From NCBI GenBank assembly GCA_020253445.1, contig JADCBP010000001.1:62001-126000 (forward strand): a stretch of DNA of 64,000 bases, in the 5' to 3' direction. The translations under genes were made by a program, and so were the position numbers. Below, piece by piece: positions 54,956 to 64,000 of the stretch (its first letter is position 1; each line of letters starts with the position of its first letter). The notes beneath the pieces are model-generated. The model made no database searches, had not been told where the DNA came from, and was given only the letters and a program-made list of their open reading frames with translations. Source of the DNA: Methylobacterium sp. GTDB taxonomy: Bacteria > Pseudomonadota > Alphaproteobacteria > Rhizobiales > Beijerinckiaceae.

Positions 54956-55333
54956 ATGATCATCAAATCTGCCCTCGCCGGCACCACGGCCCTGCTTCTG
55001 GCCACGAGCGCCTTCGCGCAGAACGCCCCGCAGACCACCACCCAGCCACAGCAGCGACCGGCAACGCCCGCCGCCCCTGCCGCTCCGGCCCCTGCCGCCA
55101 CGGCTCCCGCCCCGGCCCAGCGACCTGCCGCCGCCCAGACGCAGCTCGTGAACCTCAATACGGCCACCGAAGCCGAACTCGACAAGCTCGAGCAGATTGG
55201 CTCGGCCCGCGCCAAGGCGATCATCGAGGCCCGCAACAAGGGCGGCCGCTTCAAGGATTGGAACGATTTCGTGGCCCGCAACGTCGTGCCGAAGAACGCC
55301 GAAGAAGCCATCAAGAACAAAGTACGCTTTTGA
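54956..55333 (+). CDS. Secreted ComEA-like helix-hairpin-helix protein
   Basis: A 125-residue protein: a signal peptide (LAGTTALLLATSAFAQ), an Ala/Pro/Gln linker (about 22-60), and a C-terminal (HhH)2 DNA-binding domain with LNTATEAELDKLEQIGSARA, KAIIEARN and FKDWNDF. ComEA proteins bind incoming DNA in the periplasm during transformation; small stand-alone versions also occur with unknown roles. AAGGAG precedes the ATG. The stop codon lies inside a 30-bp tandem repeat. Confidence 0.85.
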   Translation: MIIKSALAGTTALLLATSAFAQNAPQTTTQPQQRPATPAAPAAPAPAATAPAPAQRPAAAQTQLVNLNTATEAELDKLEQIGSARAKAIIEARNKGGRFKDWNDFVARNVVPKNAEEAIKNKVRF

Positions 55334-55401
55334 TCGCCTTCGCGATCGGGTGTGCGCTTTTGATCGCCTGCGCGATCGGGTGTGCGCTTTTGATCGCTTC
55401 C
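55325..55401. repeat. 30-bp tandem repeat at the end of the comEA-like gene
   Basis: Units beginning CGCTTTTGATCGCC recur with an exact 30-base period at 55325, 55355 and 55385 (last one partial). The gene's TGA stop is within the first unit. Confidence 0.88.
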
Positions 55402-55414
55402 GGCGGCTAAAAAA

Positions 55415-55442
55415 CGAAAAAGGGCCGTTTCGCCGGCCCTTT
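55415..55442 (-). terminator. Terminator of pdxY, possibly bidirectional
   Basis: AAAGGGCCG and CGGCCCTTT form a 9-bp stem. On the - strand it runs into TTTTTCG, just past the pdxY stop; the + strand also benefits. Confidence 0.85.
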
Positions 55443-55448
55443 CATCGC

Positions 55449-56300
55449 TCAAGCCACGCTTTCCAGTTCAAACAGTCGCGAAGGCTCCACGAACTCCTCC
55501 TGCGCCGCCACCGTGAGGATTTCCCGCGAACCCGCCGCCACCGTCCGCGTGAGGAGCCCGTGGACAGACGATCCCGCGCGCTGCATCGCGGCGGCAGGGT
55601 CCTCCATGTGCAGGCAATGCACGAGGAAGAGCGCCGCGATGCAATCGCCTGCGCCATTCACGGCGCAATCGAGCTTCGGCGTGCGCATCCGGTGCAATCC
55701 GCCGGGATGCGAGACGGCGAGATCCACGGCATCCGCCGCCGTATCGTCCAGCATCAGGGATGTGACCATCACGGTCTTCGGGCCCATGGCGTGCAGGGTG
55801 GCCAGGGCCGCGCGCAGGTCGGCGAGCGTGGCGATCTCGCGGCCCGCGAGCCAGGCCAGTTCGAACTGGTTCGGCGTGATGAGATCGGCCGCGGGCACGG
55901 CACGATCCCGCATGAATTCCGGGATGCCCGGCCGCACGAAGATGCCTCGGCCCACATCGCCGATGACCGGATCGCAGGCATAGATGGCCCGGGGGTTGGC
56001 CTCGCGCACCCGCGCCACGGCATCGAGAATGGCCGAGCCCGTATCATGCGAGCCCATGTAACCCGAAAGCACCGCCTCGCATTGGCCGAGCACGCCGCGT
56101 TCGGCAATGCCGGCCACGCAATCGGCGATGAGCCCGGCATCGAAGACCTGCCCCCGCCAGGCGCCATAACCCGTATGGTTGGAGAACTGCACGGTGTGAA
56201 TGGGCCAGACCTCGACGCCCAGACGCTGCATCGGGAAGACTGCCGAGGTATTGCCGACATGCCCGTAGGCCACATGACTTTGAATGGAAAGGATCGCCAT
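55449..56300 (-). CDS. pdxY: Pyridoxal kinase PdxY
   Basis: A 283-residue ribokinase-fold kinase that phosphorylates pyridoxal in vitamin B6 salvage. It starts ILSIQSHVAYGHVGNTSAVF with the substrate-binding SHVxxGxVGN, has GYMGSHD, CDPVIGD, and NGAGDCIAALF with the catalytic aspartate. The length agrees with PdxY. A terminator follows directly. Confidence 0.93.
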   Translation of the reverse strand: MAILSIQSHVAYGHVGNTSAVFPMQRLGVEVWPIHTVQFSNHTGYGAWRGQVFDAGLIADCVAGIAERGVLGQCEAVLSGYMGSHDTGSAILDAVARVREANPRAIYACDPVIGDVGRGIFVRPGIPEFMRDRAVPAADLITPNQFELAWLAGREIATLADLRAALATLHAMGPKTVMVTSLMLDDTAADAVDLAVSHPGGLHRMRTPKLDCAVNGAGDCIAALFLVHCLHMEDPAAAMQRAGSSVHGLLTRTVAAGSREILTVAAQEEFVEPSRLFELESVA

Positions 56301-56387
56301 GCCAGCAATCTCGACGGCACCGGCCCGGCCTGTCCAGTTCCGAAATGTGATGGATGCATCAGCAAGGCGCGAAGCTGAGCCGGCTTT

Positions 56388-57650
56388 TCACGGAAGTTGC
56401 AGCGTGATGGCGATGAGAGCGTGATCGGAGGCCTTCGGATCATTGATGCCCACGCCGGGATAGCGCTCGGGCCCGCGTGGAATGGACCAGCTCATGCCGC
56501 GGCGCAGAATCGCCGGCGCACGCTCGGCCGCCGGTCGCTTCGCATTCGCGGCGGCAAGCGCCGGCGAGAGGAAGATATGGTCAAGCGAGGTATGCAGGTC
56601 TTCCGCCGGATAATAGGTTGTCCAGCGGTCGCATGGGTCCTCGATCCACAGGACGGAATCGAACGCCCCAAGACCGCCCGGCGCGGGATCGACCAATGGC
56701 CCCAGCGTGGAGAGCTGCCGCTGGCCGGTCCTGAGGCTGTACATCTCGGGCGAGCCGTCGACCTCGGTGTAATCGTTGAAATCGCCGCAGAGCACCCAGT
56801 TGCCCCTCGCCGGGTCCGGGAAGCGCCGCCGCACGATCTCGGCCAGCGCCTTCACCTCAGCCTCGCGGATGGTCCTGCCCTTGTCACGCGGGCCGTTGGT
56901 GTTCGATTTGAAATGGCAGTTGAAGATCGTGAGTGGCTTGCCGCCCACATCCAGATCCACCGCCACGACATCGCGGCGGAACACGCGCATGGAGCCATCG
57001 GGCTTGTCGCCCACAGAGCCATAATTGCGCCAGTCCTGCTCGGCGATGCGCGCAAGCTCCGCGCTCCACAGGCCGAAATCATCGTAAGTGAAGGCCGCGT
57101 AATGGGTGACTTTTCCTGGCCTGAGCCGCGAGAGAAAACCGAGATCGATGCCCCGCCGGTCATTTCCCTCGATCACGTCGAAATCATCGTAGTAGAGGTG
57201 CCGGCCGATGGCGCGACGCTCGCGATCCAGCGCCTCTTCCAGCCATGCCGCCCTGACGCGGGCCTGCTCGGGGTTGTCGGGCTCCTCGCCATGCAGGCGA
57301 GCCGCCTCGGCATGCAGCGCCGGCAGTTTCGGCCTCAGCGCCCGCGCGAGGCGCGGCGAGAGATGCGTGTGCAGGAAATCGTCGCGGAAGAGTTCGAGCG
57401 CCGCCCGATCATCCACCTCCTGCAAGGCGACGAAATCGGCATCCGCATCGAGGATCACCTGCGCGGTGAGCTGGCGCTCGATGCGGGAGAGCGTGGCCTC
57501 GGAGATGCGCCGCGCCTGACGCAGTTCCTCGGCATCCCTGAATTCGACCATGCCGATGCGACGATCCGAGGGGCGCCCGCCGAAATTCAGGAATTCCGGC
57601 CGGGTGAAAAGGTTCTCGGTGTTGAAGGTCGCGATTCGAATGCGATTCAT
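56388..57650 (-). CDS. Endonuclease/exonuclease/phosphatase family protein
   Basis: A 420-residue EEP-fold hydrolase: IATFNTENLF at the start, ALQEVDD with the metal-binding glutamate, FNCHFKSN, WVLCGDFNDYTE with the catalytic D-x-N, and the closing KASDHALIAITL with the D-H pair. Substrates in the family range from DNA to phospholipids. No signal peptide is visible. The ATG at 57650 begins the fold. Confidence 0.88.
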   Translation of the reverse strand: MNRIRIATFNTENLFTRPEFLNFGGRPSDRRIGMVEFRDAEELRQARRISEATLSRIERQLTAQVILDADADFVALQEVDDRAALELFRDDFLHTHLSPRLARALRPKLPALHAEAARLHGEEPDNPEQARVRAAWLEEALDRERRAIGRHLYYDDFDVIEGNDRRGIDLGFLSRLRPGKVTHYAAFTYDDFGLWSAELARIAEQDWRNYGSVGDKPDGSMRVFRRDVVAVDLDVGGKPLTIFNCHFKSNTNGPRDKGRTIREAEVKALAEIVRRRFPDPARGNWVLCGDFNDYTEVDGSPEMYSLRTGQRQLSTLGPLVDPAPGGLGAFDSVLWIEDPCDRWTTYYPAEDLHTSLDHIFLSPALAAANAKRPAAERAPAILRRGMSWSIPRGPERYPGVGINDPKASDHALIAITLQLP

Positions 57651-57723
57651 GATCAAAGGGATTCCTGACCGCCCCATCGTCACGGGGCGACCGGATTTGC
57701 GCAAGCCCGGTTTCAGGCCGCTT

Positions 57724-58710
57724 TTATTCCACGGAGGCGCCGGCGGCCTTGGCGATCGGGCCCCATTTCGCAAGCTCGGCCTTCACATGCTCACCAAGCT
57801 GCTCGGGCGTGGTTCCCACGATCACGTTGGAGAGGTCCGACAGGCGTTTCGCGATAACGGGATCCTTGATGGCCTGGTTCGCCGCATCATTGAGCTTGGC
57901 CACGATATCCTTGGGCGTGCCCGCCGGGGCGAACAGCGCATTCCACGAATAGATCTCATAGCCTGGCAGGCCCGCTTCCTCCATCGTCGGCATGTCAGGA
58001 AAGGCGGGGGAGCGTGTCTTGGTGGTCACCGCGAAGCCACGCGCCTTGCCGGCCCGGATCTGCTCGGCGGAAGACGGCAGGTTGTCGAAGATCATCGCGA
58101 CCTTGCCGGAGACCACATCCTGCAGGGCCGGCCCGCCGCCGCGATAGGGAATGTGCTGCATCTTCGTGCCGGTCATGGTCTTGAACAATTCGCCACCGAG
58201 ATGCTGCGGTGTCGCCACGCCGGAGGAGGCGTAGGAATGCTTGTCCGGCTCGGCCTTGAGACGGTCAATCAGTTCCTTCACGTTGCTTGCCGGGAAATCG
58301 TTCGAAACGGTCAGCACGCTCGGAACCAGCACGAGCAGCGAAATCGGGGCAAAGTCCTTCACCACGTCATGCGGCATCGCCTTGAACACGGCCGGATTGA
58401 TGGCGTGCGTCGAGATGGTGCCCATCAGCAGCGTGTAGCCATCGGCTGGCGCCTTCGCGACACGGCTCGCGCCGATGTTGCCACCGGCTCCAGCGACATT
58501 CTCGATGACCACATTCTGCCCGAGCAACTCGGACATTTTGGGTGCGATGATACGCGCGGCGATATCCGTGCCGCCGCCCGCCGCGAAAGGGACGACCATC
58601 GTAATCGGCTTGTTGGGGAAACCTTGCGCCAGGGCCGGGCTCGCCATGCTGCCGAGGCCAAGAGCGGCGATGCCGGCCATGACGGCACGACGGGTGAAGG
58701 GGGTCTTCAT
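57724..58710 (-). CDS. Bug-family tripartite tricarboxylate transporter receptor (TctC-like)
   Basis: A 328-residue periplasmic binding protein. A Tat-like signal (TRRAVMAGIAALGLGSMASP) is followed by a Bug/TctC fold: ITMVVPFAAGGGTDIAAR, NVAGAGGNIGA, YGGPAL-type loop seen as YRGGGPALQDVVSGKV, and W-N-A-L-F-A-P-A-G-T-P. These bind small carboxylates. No TctA or TctB membrane genes are nearby, as is common for this expanded family. Confidence 0.9.
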   Translation of the reverse strand: MKTPFTRRAVMAGIAALGLGSMASPALAQGFPNKPITMVVPFAAGGGTDIAARIIAPKMSELLGQNVVIENVAGAGGNIGASRVAKAPADGYTLLMGTISTHAINPAVFKAMPHDVVKDFAPISLLVLVPSVLTVSNDFPASNVKELIDRLKAEPDKHSYASSGVATPQHLGGELFKTMTGTKMQHIPYRGGGPALQDVVSGKVAMIFDNLPSSAEQIRAGKARGFAVTTKTRSPAFPDMPTMEEAGLPGYEIYSWNALFAPAGTPKDIVAKLNDAANQAIKDPVIAKRLSDLSNVIVGTTPEQLGEHVKAELAKWGPIAKAAGASVE

Positions 58711-58800
58711 AGGCGTTTCTCCCTCATTCTTTTTGGTAGGGAGAAGGTAGCGGCACGGCGAAAGCGCGCAAGGGTGGAAAACCACTATGTTGCCGGCATG

Positions 58801-58828
58801 AAAAGGGCGCGGGGAAATTCCCGCGCCT
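58801..58828 (-). terminator. Terminator of ilvC
   Basis: On the - strand GGCGCGGG and CCCGCGCC pair around a short AT loop, followed by CTTTTC, 62 bases after the ilvC stop. Confidence 0.75.
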
Positions 58829-58889
58829 TCGAATCTTTTCACCCGCGAAACGAGAGCCTTGCCGCCTCGCTTCCCGGTTCTCGATCGCC

Positions 58890-59936
<1,047 letters not shown>

Positions 59937-60575
59937 TCATGTCTGGCTTTCCGCCCCATGGAGGGCGAGAAACTGGCGGGCGGCGCGGGCCGCCTCGGAA
60001 TGGATGATCGCGGGCGGAAGCTCCAGGGAGTCGCCCAGCAGCAGGCGGATCTGCACGTCACGCGCCATCAGGCCGAAAAAGGTGCGGAAGGCCTCCTCGC
60101 TGTCATCGAAGGCGAGCAGGCCCGCATCCCGCCCCGCTTCCAGCACCGGCTTCAGGCGCTTGCCGAGCGCGAAGCGGCCATTTTCCAGCACGATCGCGCC
60201 GAGATGGCCCTTCCTCGCGCCGGCCTCGCCGATCGCGATGCGATTGAGCGCGATGGAGGTTTCGGAGGAAATCACTGTAAGCCAGTTTCGCGCGAATTCC
60301 TCAAGCCGCGCGACAAGTGCCGCACGATCGAGCCGCCCCGGCTCGACAGCGCCGACATGGACGCGCGAGGCCTTCCATTTCACGGTGGCGGTCAGCAATC
60401 CGTCGCGGTCGCCGAACCACTTGTAGAGCGTCTCCTTGGAGCAGCTGGCGGCCCTGGCGACGGAGTTCATCGTCACCGCCTGGCCTTCCGTCATCATCTG
60501 ACGCAAGGTCGCCTCCAGCACCTCGATCTGGCGCGGGCTCGGCTCATCCGGGGAAAGCGCGGCGGTGGCGGTCAT
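59937..60575 (-). CDS. TetR-family transcriptional regulator
   Basis: A 212-residue regulator. The helix-turn-helix (about residues 32-56) contains VTMNSVARAASCSKETLYKWFGD, of which the SKETLYKWF end is typical of TetR proteins. The rest is a helical ligand domain of the AefR/C-terminal type. It stands between ilvC and a LysE exporter on the same strand; a perfect operator-like inverted repeat lies just before its start. Control of the exporter or of itself is likely. Confidence 0.88.
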   Translation of the reverse strand: MTATAALSPDEPSPRQIEVLEATLRQMMTEGQAVTMNSVARAASCSKETLYKWFGDRDGLLTATVKWKASRVHVGAVEPGRLDRAALVARLEEFARNWLTVISSETSIALNRIAIGEAGARKGHLGAIVLENGRFALGKRLKPVLEAGRDAGLLAFDDSEEAFRTFFGLMARDVQIRLLLGDSLELPPAIIHSEAARAARQFLALHGAESQT

Positions 60576-60592
60576 TCCAGGCTCGATCGCAT

Positions 60593-60608
60593 CGTAACGA
60601 ACGTTACG
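60593..60608. promoter_or_regulatory. Operator-like inverted repeat before TetR gene
   Basis: CGTAACG-AA-CGTTACG: perfect 7-bp arms with two central bases, 18 bases upstream of the tetR-type start. Size and place suit autoregulation by a TetR dimer. Confidence 0.55.
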
Positions 60609-60653
60609 GTTCGGCGCCTTGCTAAGCCATGCATGCCCGGTCGTCAAACGGAT

Positions 60654-61265
60654 TCAATGGGTGATCAGGTCCATCACGGCCGGGTAGAGCGAGAGCAAAA
60701 GCAAGGCCGCCATGGCGAGGTTGAACCAGCGCACCTTCACCGGATCACGCAGCCAATTGCGCAGCGCCGCGCCGAACATCGCCCAGACCAGCGAGCCCGG
60801 CGTTCCCACCAGCGCATAGACCGCGGTGATGATCAGCAACGAGCCGATATAATTCTCCGGCACGGTATAGGCCGCGATCGCGCCCATCACCATCGCCCAG
60901 GCCTTGGGGTTGACCCACTGGAAAGCCGCCGCCTGCCAGAAGCTCATCGGCTTGCCCGCCGCATCCTGCCCTTCCTTCACCGGCCCGGAGGTCGCGATCC
61001 TTGATGCGAGCCAGAGCATGTAGAGAATTCCCGCAACCTTCATCACGATGTAGATCGCGGGGTAGCGGTGGAAGATCTGCCCGAGGCCGAACCCGGTCAG
61101 CAGCAACATGACCGGGAAGCCCACATTGATGCCCGCGACATGCGGAAGCGTGCGCCGGACGCCGAAATTTACGCCCGAAGCCACAAGCATCATGTTGTTC
61201 GGTCCCGGAGTCACCGAACTTGCGAAGGCGAAGCCCAGAAAGGCAATCAGCAAATCAAGCGGCAT
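60654..61265 (-). CDS. LysE-family amino acid exporter
   Basis: A 203-residue membrane protein with six hydrophobic helices. The conserved start LGFAFASSVTPGPNNMMLVA includes the family's TPGPNN. FQWVNPKAWAMVMGA in the middle is a second landmark. Members export amino acids such as threonine, homoserine or leucine. Its place beside ilv genes and a TetR regulator makes branched-chain amino acid export an attractive but unproven guess. Confidence 0.9.
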   Translation of the reverse strand: MPLDLLIAFLGFAFASSVTPGPNNMMLVASGVNFGVRRTLPHVAGINVGFPVMLLLTGFGLGQIFHRYPAIYIVMKVAGILYMLWLASRIATSGPVKEGQDAAGKPMSFWQAAAFQWVNPKAWAMVMGAIAAYTVPENYIGSLLIITAVYALVGTPGSLVWAMFGAALRNWLRDPVKVRWFNLAMAALLLLSLYPAVMDLITH

Positions 61266-61354
61266 GGTCACCCCGAAAGAGGCGAGAGGCTAGCGAACCC
61301 CTTTCGATGCGGCCAACGCAATTGCGTGATCGCTGCATTACGCGCGTGAATGGC

Positions 61355-61888
61355 TCAGAGCCCCTCGTTCCCCCGCGCGATGGCCGCGACGCCGGTGCGG
61401 CTCACTTCCACGAGGCCGATATCGGCCATGAGGTTGATGAAGCGCTCGACATCCTCCGACGGGCCGGAGAGTTCGAACACGAAGCTGTCGAGCGTCGCAT
61501 CGACCGGCTTCGCGCCGAAGGCCGTCGCGAGGCGCAAGGCCTCCATGCGGTGCTCGCCCTTGCCGCGCACCTTCACCAAAGCCAATTCGCGCTCGATGGA
61601 GGGTTTCGCGGTGAGGTTCACCACCTTGTGCACCGGCACGAGGCGATCGAGCTGCGCCTCGATCTGGTTCAGCACGCTCGCCGTGCCGCTCGTGACGATC
61701 GTGATGCGCGAGAGGTGCTTCTCGTGCTCGGTCTCCGAAACCGTGAGCGATTCAATGTTGTAGCCCCGCCCCGAGAACATGCCGGCAATGCGCGCGAGCA
61801 CGCCCGGCTCGTTATCCACGAGAACGCAGAGCGTGCGCTTCTCGATCACCTGCTGGGTCGTGAGCGTGGGGTAGTGGGAGGTGTTCAT
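61355..61888 (-). CDS. ilvH: Acetolactate synthase small subunit
   Basis: A 177-residue regulatory subunit that gives feedback control by valine. It has an N-terminal ACT domain (LCVLVDNEPGVLARIAGMFS, with GRGYNIESLTV) and a C-terminal domain with EALRLATAFGAKPVDATLDS. It lies 56 bases after ilvI on the same strand and is certainly read with it. Confidence 0.96.
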   Translation of the reverse strand: MNTSHYPTLTTQQVIEKRTLCVLVDNEPGVLARIAGMFSGRGYNIESLTVSETEHEKHLSRITIVTSGTASVLNQIEAQLDRLVPVHKVVNLTAKPSIERELALVKVRGKGEHRMEALRLATAFGAKPVDATLDSFVFELSGPSEDVERFINLMADIGLVEVSRTGVAAIARGNEGL

Positions 61889-61944
61889 CGGTCAGGCTCG
61901 TCGCGTTGGAAAATCGAATCGGGTTCTTCGGAAAGGCCGGAGCG

Positions 61945-63705
61945 TCACACCAGCTCTTTGCCCCTGGCATCGATGACCGAGCCGGTATCGCCTTCGAAAT
62001 CCGGCAGGATCATCTCGTTATGCGCCTTGCCCGAGGGGATCATCGGGAAGCAGTTCTCTTCCTTCGCCACGAGGCAATCGAAGATGACCGGGCCGGGATA
62101 ATCGATCATCTCCTGGATGGCGGCATCGAGTTCGGCCGGATCACCGCAGCGGATGCCCTTGGCGTGATAGGCCTCGGCGAGCTTCACGAAATCCGGCAGG
62201 GCCGATGAATAGCTCTCCGAATAGCGCCCGCCATGCAGCAATTCCTGCCACTGGCGCACCATGCCCATATACTCGTTGTTGAGGATGAAGATCTTGATCG
62301 GCAGGCGATACTGCGCGGCGGTGCTCATCTCCTGCATGTTCATCAGGATCGAGGCCTCGCCCGCGATATCGATCACCAGCGCGTCGCGATGCGCGAGCTG
62401 CACGCCAATCGCCGCCGGCAGGCCATAGCCCATCGTGCCGAGGCCGCCGGAGGTCATCCAGCGGTTGGGCTCGTCAAAATGGAAGTGCTGCGCCGCCCAC
62501 ATCTGGTGCTGACCCACTTCGGTCGTGACGAAGGTCTTGTGGTTTTTGGTGAGCTGGTAGAGCCGCTCCACCGCGTATTGCGGCTTGATGACCTCTTTCG
62601 AATGCTTGTAGCTCAACGAATTGCGGGCCCGCCAGGTGTTGATCTCCTTCCACCACGGGCGGATTTCATCGGCCTGCTCGGTGCGCTTCTTCGCGCGGAA
62701 GATCTCGCTCATATCGGCGAGCACCGACGCGGCATCCCCGATGATGCCCACCTCGACCTTCACGTTCTTGTTGATCGAGGAGGGGTCGATATCGACATGG
62801 ATCTTCCGGCTGTAGGGCGAGAACGCGTCGAGGCGGCCGGTGATGCGATCATCGAAGCGCGCGCCGATATTGATCATCACGTCGCAGCCATGCATTGCGA
62901 GGTTCGCTTCGTAGGTGCCGTGCATCCCCAGCATACCGAGCCAGAGCGGATCATTCGCCGGATAGGCGCCAAGGCCCATCAGCGTGGAGGTCACCGGAAA
63001 GCCCGTGAGGCGCACGAGCTCGCGCAGCAGGCGGCTGGCTTCCGGCCCGGCATTGATGACGCCGCCACCCGTGTAGAAGACCGGGCGCTTCGCGCGGATC
63101 ATCAGCTCCACCGCGCGCTCGATCTGCCCGCGATCCCCTTGCGTCTTCGGGCGATAGGATTTGTGCATGATCTCGCCCGGCGGGGTGTAGACGCCGCGCT
63201 GGAACTGGATGTCCTTCGGGATATCCACCACCACCGGGCCGGGGCGACCGGATTTCGCCACGTAGAACGCCTCATGGATGATGCGCGACAGATCCTCGAT
63301 GCGCTTCACGAGGTAGTTGTGCTTCGTGCAATGTCGGGTGATGCCCACCGTATCGCATTCCTGGAAGGCATCCGAACCGATGAGATGCGTCGGCACCTGG
63401 CCGGTGAAGCAGACCACGGGGATGGAATCCATCAGGGCATCCGTGAGGCCGGTCACGGCATTGGTGGCGCCGGGGCCGGAGGTCACGAGCACAACGCCCA
63501 CCTTGCCGGAGGAGCGGGCATAGCCCTCGGCGGAATGCACCGCGCCCTGTTCGTGCCGCACGAGGATGTGCTGCACGGAATTCTGCTGGAACAGCGCATC
63601 ATAAATCGGAAGAACCGCGCCGCCGGGATAGCCGAACAGGGTATCCACATCGTGGTCCTGCATGGCGCGCACCACCATTTCTGCGCCGGTCATCATCTCG
63701 GTCAT
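61945..63705 (-). CDS. ilvI: Acetolactate synthase large subunit
   Basis: A 586-residue thiamine-diphosphate enzyme that makes acetolactate (valine, leucine) or acetohydroxybutyrate (isoleucine). GYPGGAVLPIYDAL and HEQGAVHSAEGYARSSG carry the cofactor-activating glutamate. VVVDIPKDIQ and the C-terminal ThDP motif region (IAGEASILMNMQE) complete the set; the usual GDGS is GEAS here, within a D-I-A-G-E-A-S sequence. GGAG precedes the ATG. A leader peptide and attenuator lie upstream. Confidence 0.96.
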   Translation of the reverse strand: MTEMMTGAEMVVRAMQDHDVDTLFGYPGGAVLPIYDALFQQNSVQHILVRHEQGAVHSAEGYARSSGKVGVVLVTSGPGATNAVTGLTDALMDSIPVVCFTGQVPTHLIGSDAFQECDTVGITRHCTKHNYLVKRIEDLSRIIHEAFYVAKSGRPGPVVVDIPKDIQFQRGVYTPPGEIMHKSYRPKTQGDRGQIERAVELMIRAKRPVFYTGGGVINAGPEASRLLRELVRLTGFPVTSTLMGLGAYPANDPLWLGMLGMHGTYEANLAMHGCDVMINIGARFDDRITGRLDAFSPYSRKIHVDIDPSSINKNVKVEVGIIGDAASVLADMSEIFRAKKRTEQADEIRPWWKEINTWRARNSLSYKHSKEVIKPQYAVERLYQLTKNHKTFVTTEVGQHQMWAAQHFHFDEPNRWMTSGGLGTMGYGLPAAIGVQLAHRDALVIDIAGEASILMNMQEMSTAAQYRLPIKIFILNNEYMGMVRQWQELLHGGRYSESYSSALPDFVKLAEAYHAKGIRCGDPAELDAAIQEMIDYPGPVIFDCLVAKEENCFPMIPSGKAHNEMILPDFEGDTGSVIDARGKELV

Positions 63706-63776
63706 CGGTTTATCTCCGGGGTGTACTCGCGGGTTCTCGCGGGGGTCGTTTGGGGCGTGGGGTGAAAAAAGGCAAC

Positions 63777-63801
63777 AAAAAAGGCCCGCTGCAGGGGCCT
63801 T
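63777..63801 (-). terminator. ilvI transcription attenuator
   Basis: On the - strand AAGGCCC and GGGCCTT pair around CTGCAGC and are followed by a run of T. It lies between the leader peptide and ilvI, 72 bases before the gene, so it must be conditional. GGCCT near the leader stop could pair with AGGCC of the stem to form an antiterminator, and GCGCGCCG/CGGCGCGC form an upstream pause hairpin. Confidence 0.88.
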
Positions 63802-63831
63802 CGGAATGCGCGCCGTCAGGGCAAAGGCTCG

Positions 63832-63882
63832 TTAGGCCAATTCCCTCCCCGGCGCGCAGCATACAAGAATGAGACGGGTCAC
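63832..63882 (-). CDS. ilvI leader (attenuation) peptide
   Basis: A 16-residue frame, MTRLILVCCAPGRELA, begins at a GTG with GGAG seven bases upstream (63890-63893). The consecutive codons Leu-Ile-Leu-Val are exactly those that should stall a ribosome when branched-chain aminoacyl-tRNAs run low. A terminator follows about 30 bases after its stop and ilvI after that. Confidence 0.85.
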   Translation of the reverse strand: MTRLILVCCAPGRELA

Positions 63883-63910
63883 GGTTCCGCTCCAGAATTC
63901 AACGGGTGGA

Positions 63911-63939
63911 AGCTACACGCATCCGCCCCGCATCGTCAA
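63911..63939 (-). promoter_or_regulatory. Candidate ilvI promoter
   Basis: TTGACG, a 17-base gap, then GTAGCT: a good -35 and a modest -10, about 30 bases before the leader peptide. It is the only such pair in the short space available. Confidence 0.45.
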
Positions 63940-63956
63940 CGGGTTAGAATTGGCCC

Positions 63957-64000
63957 TCAGCCGTAGAGATAGCGCGGCAGCCAGAGCGCAATGTCCGGGA
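63957..64000 (-). CDS. C-terminal end of unknown protein (possibly TRAP transporter permease)
   Basis: The - strand entering the window edge reads PDIALWLPRYLYG and a stop. A final segment of this shape (x-P-x-I/L-A-L-W-L-P) is common at the C-terminus of DctM-type TRAP permeases, but 14 codons are too few to be sure. The gene is on the same strand as ilvI, and its stop lies 18 bases before the candidate promoter. Confidence 0.4.
   Translation of the reverse strand, partial: PDIALWLPRYLYG

Overview
The window is a GC-rich chromosomal segment of an alphaproteobacterium, most likely of the order Hyphomicrobiales (Rhizobiales). The evidence is the flbT/flaF pair beside flagellin genes, a very large coiled-coil protein resembling the growth-pole ring protein of Agrobacterium, a CheZ-like protein carrying the family motif, rhizobial-style interspersed repeats ending in TAGAGCATTTT, and many ATGA gene overlaps. 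No rRNA, CRISPR array, prophage or intact insertion sequence was seen. One tRNA (Lys, CTT) is present.

Layout. (1) Positions 1-12822: a flagellin locus on the + strand. It holds the end of one flagellin, a complete flagellin, an FkbM methyltransferase, a collapsed flagellin relic, and a tightly overlapping operon of a TPR/SPINDLY-type glycosyltransferase with CDP-deoxysugar genes (cytidylyltransferase, CDP-glucose 4,6-dehydratase, 3,5-epimerase-like protein, C-methyltransferase, hexapeptide acyltransferase, epimerase/reductase, CmcI-type methyltransferase). It closes with flbT and flaF. The simplest reading is a flagellin glycosylation island. (2) 12922-19455, - strand: flgL, flgK and two tandem flgE-type hook genes. 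(3) 19641-26414: ycjF-ycjX, sixA, a membrane protein, a universal stress protein, an MFS transporter, a ccdA relic, a ferredoxin and an Hpt protein. (4) 26677-38744: the giant polar-growth-like protein, an Mla-type lipid transport operon, a CheZ-like protein, a DMT transporter, a second ferredoxin and an XRE-cupin regulator. (5) 38766-42375: a damaged cytochrome c, an orphan molybdenum hydroxylase large subunit and a rhodanese. (6) 42781-47595: iolD-iolE-iolB (inositol catabolism) and pobA. (7) 47731-48598: a graveyard of gene and IS fragments next to tRNA-Lys. (8) 48669-58710: a lipoprotein, a ROK kinase, leuA with a leucine-rich leader, small secreted proteins, a repeat element, and nudix, PhzF, ComEA-like, pdxY, nuclease and Bug-receptor genes. 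(9) 58890-63939: ilvC, a TetR regulator, a LysE exporter, and ilvH/ilvI with a clear attenuation leader. The far edge holds the last codons of another gene.

Functionally the window combines flagellar filament, hook and junction genes with filament modification; outer-membrane and cell-pole maintenance; branched-chain amino acid synthesis (leuA, ilvC, ilvI, ilvH), with transcription attenuation predicted for ilvI and leuA; and scattered catabolic genes. Decay is visible at several points: the flagellin relic, ccdA, cytochrome c, a glycerate kinase tail, and IS3 and IS5 remnants.
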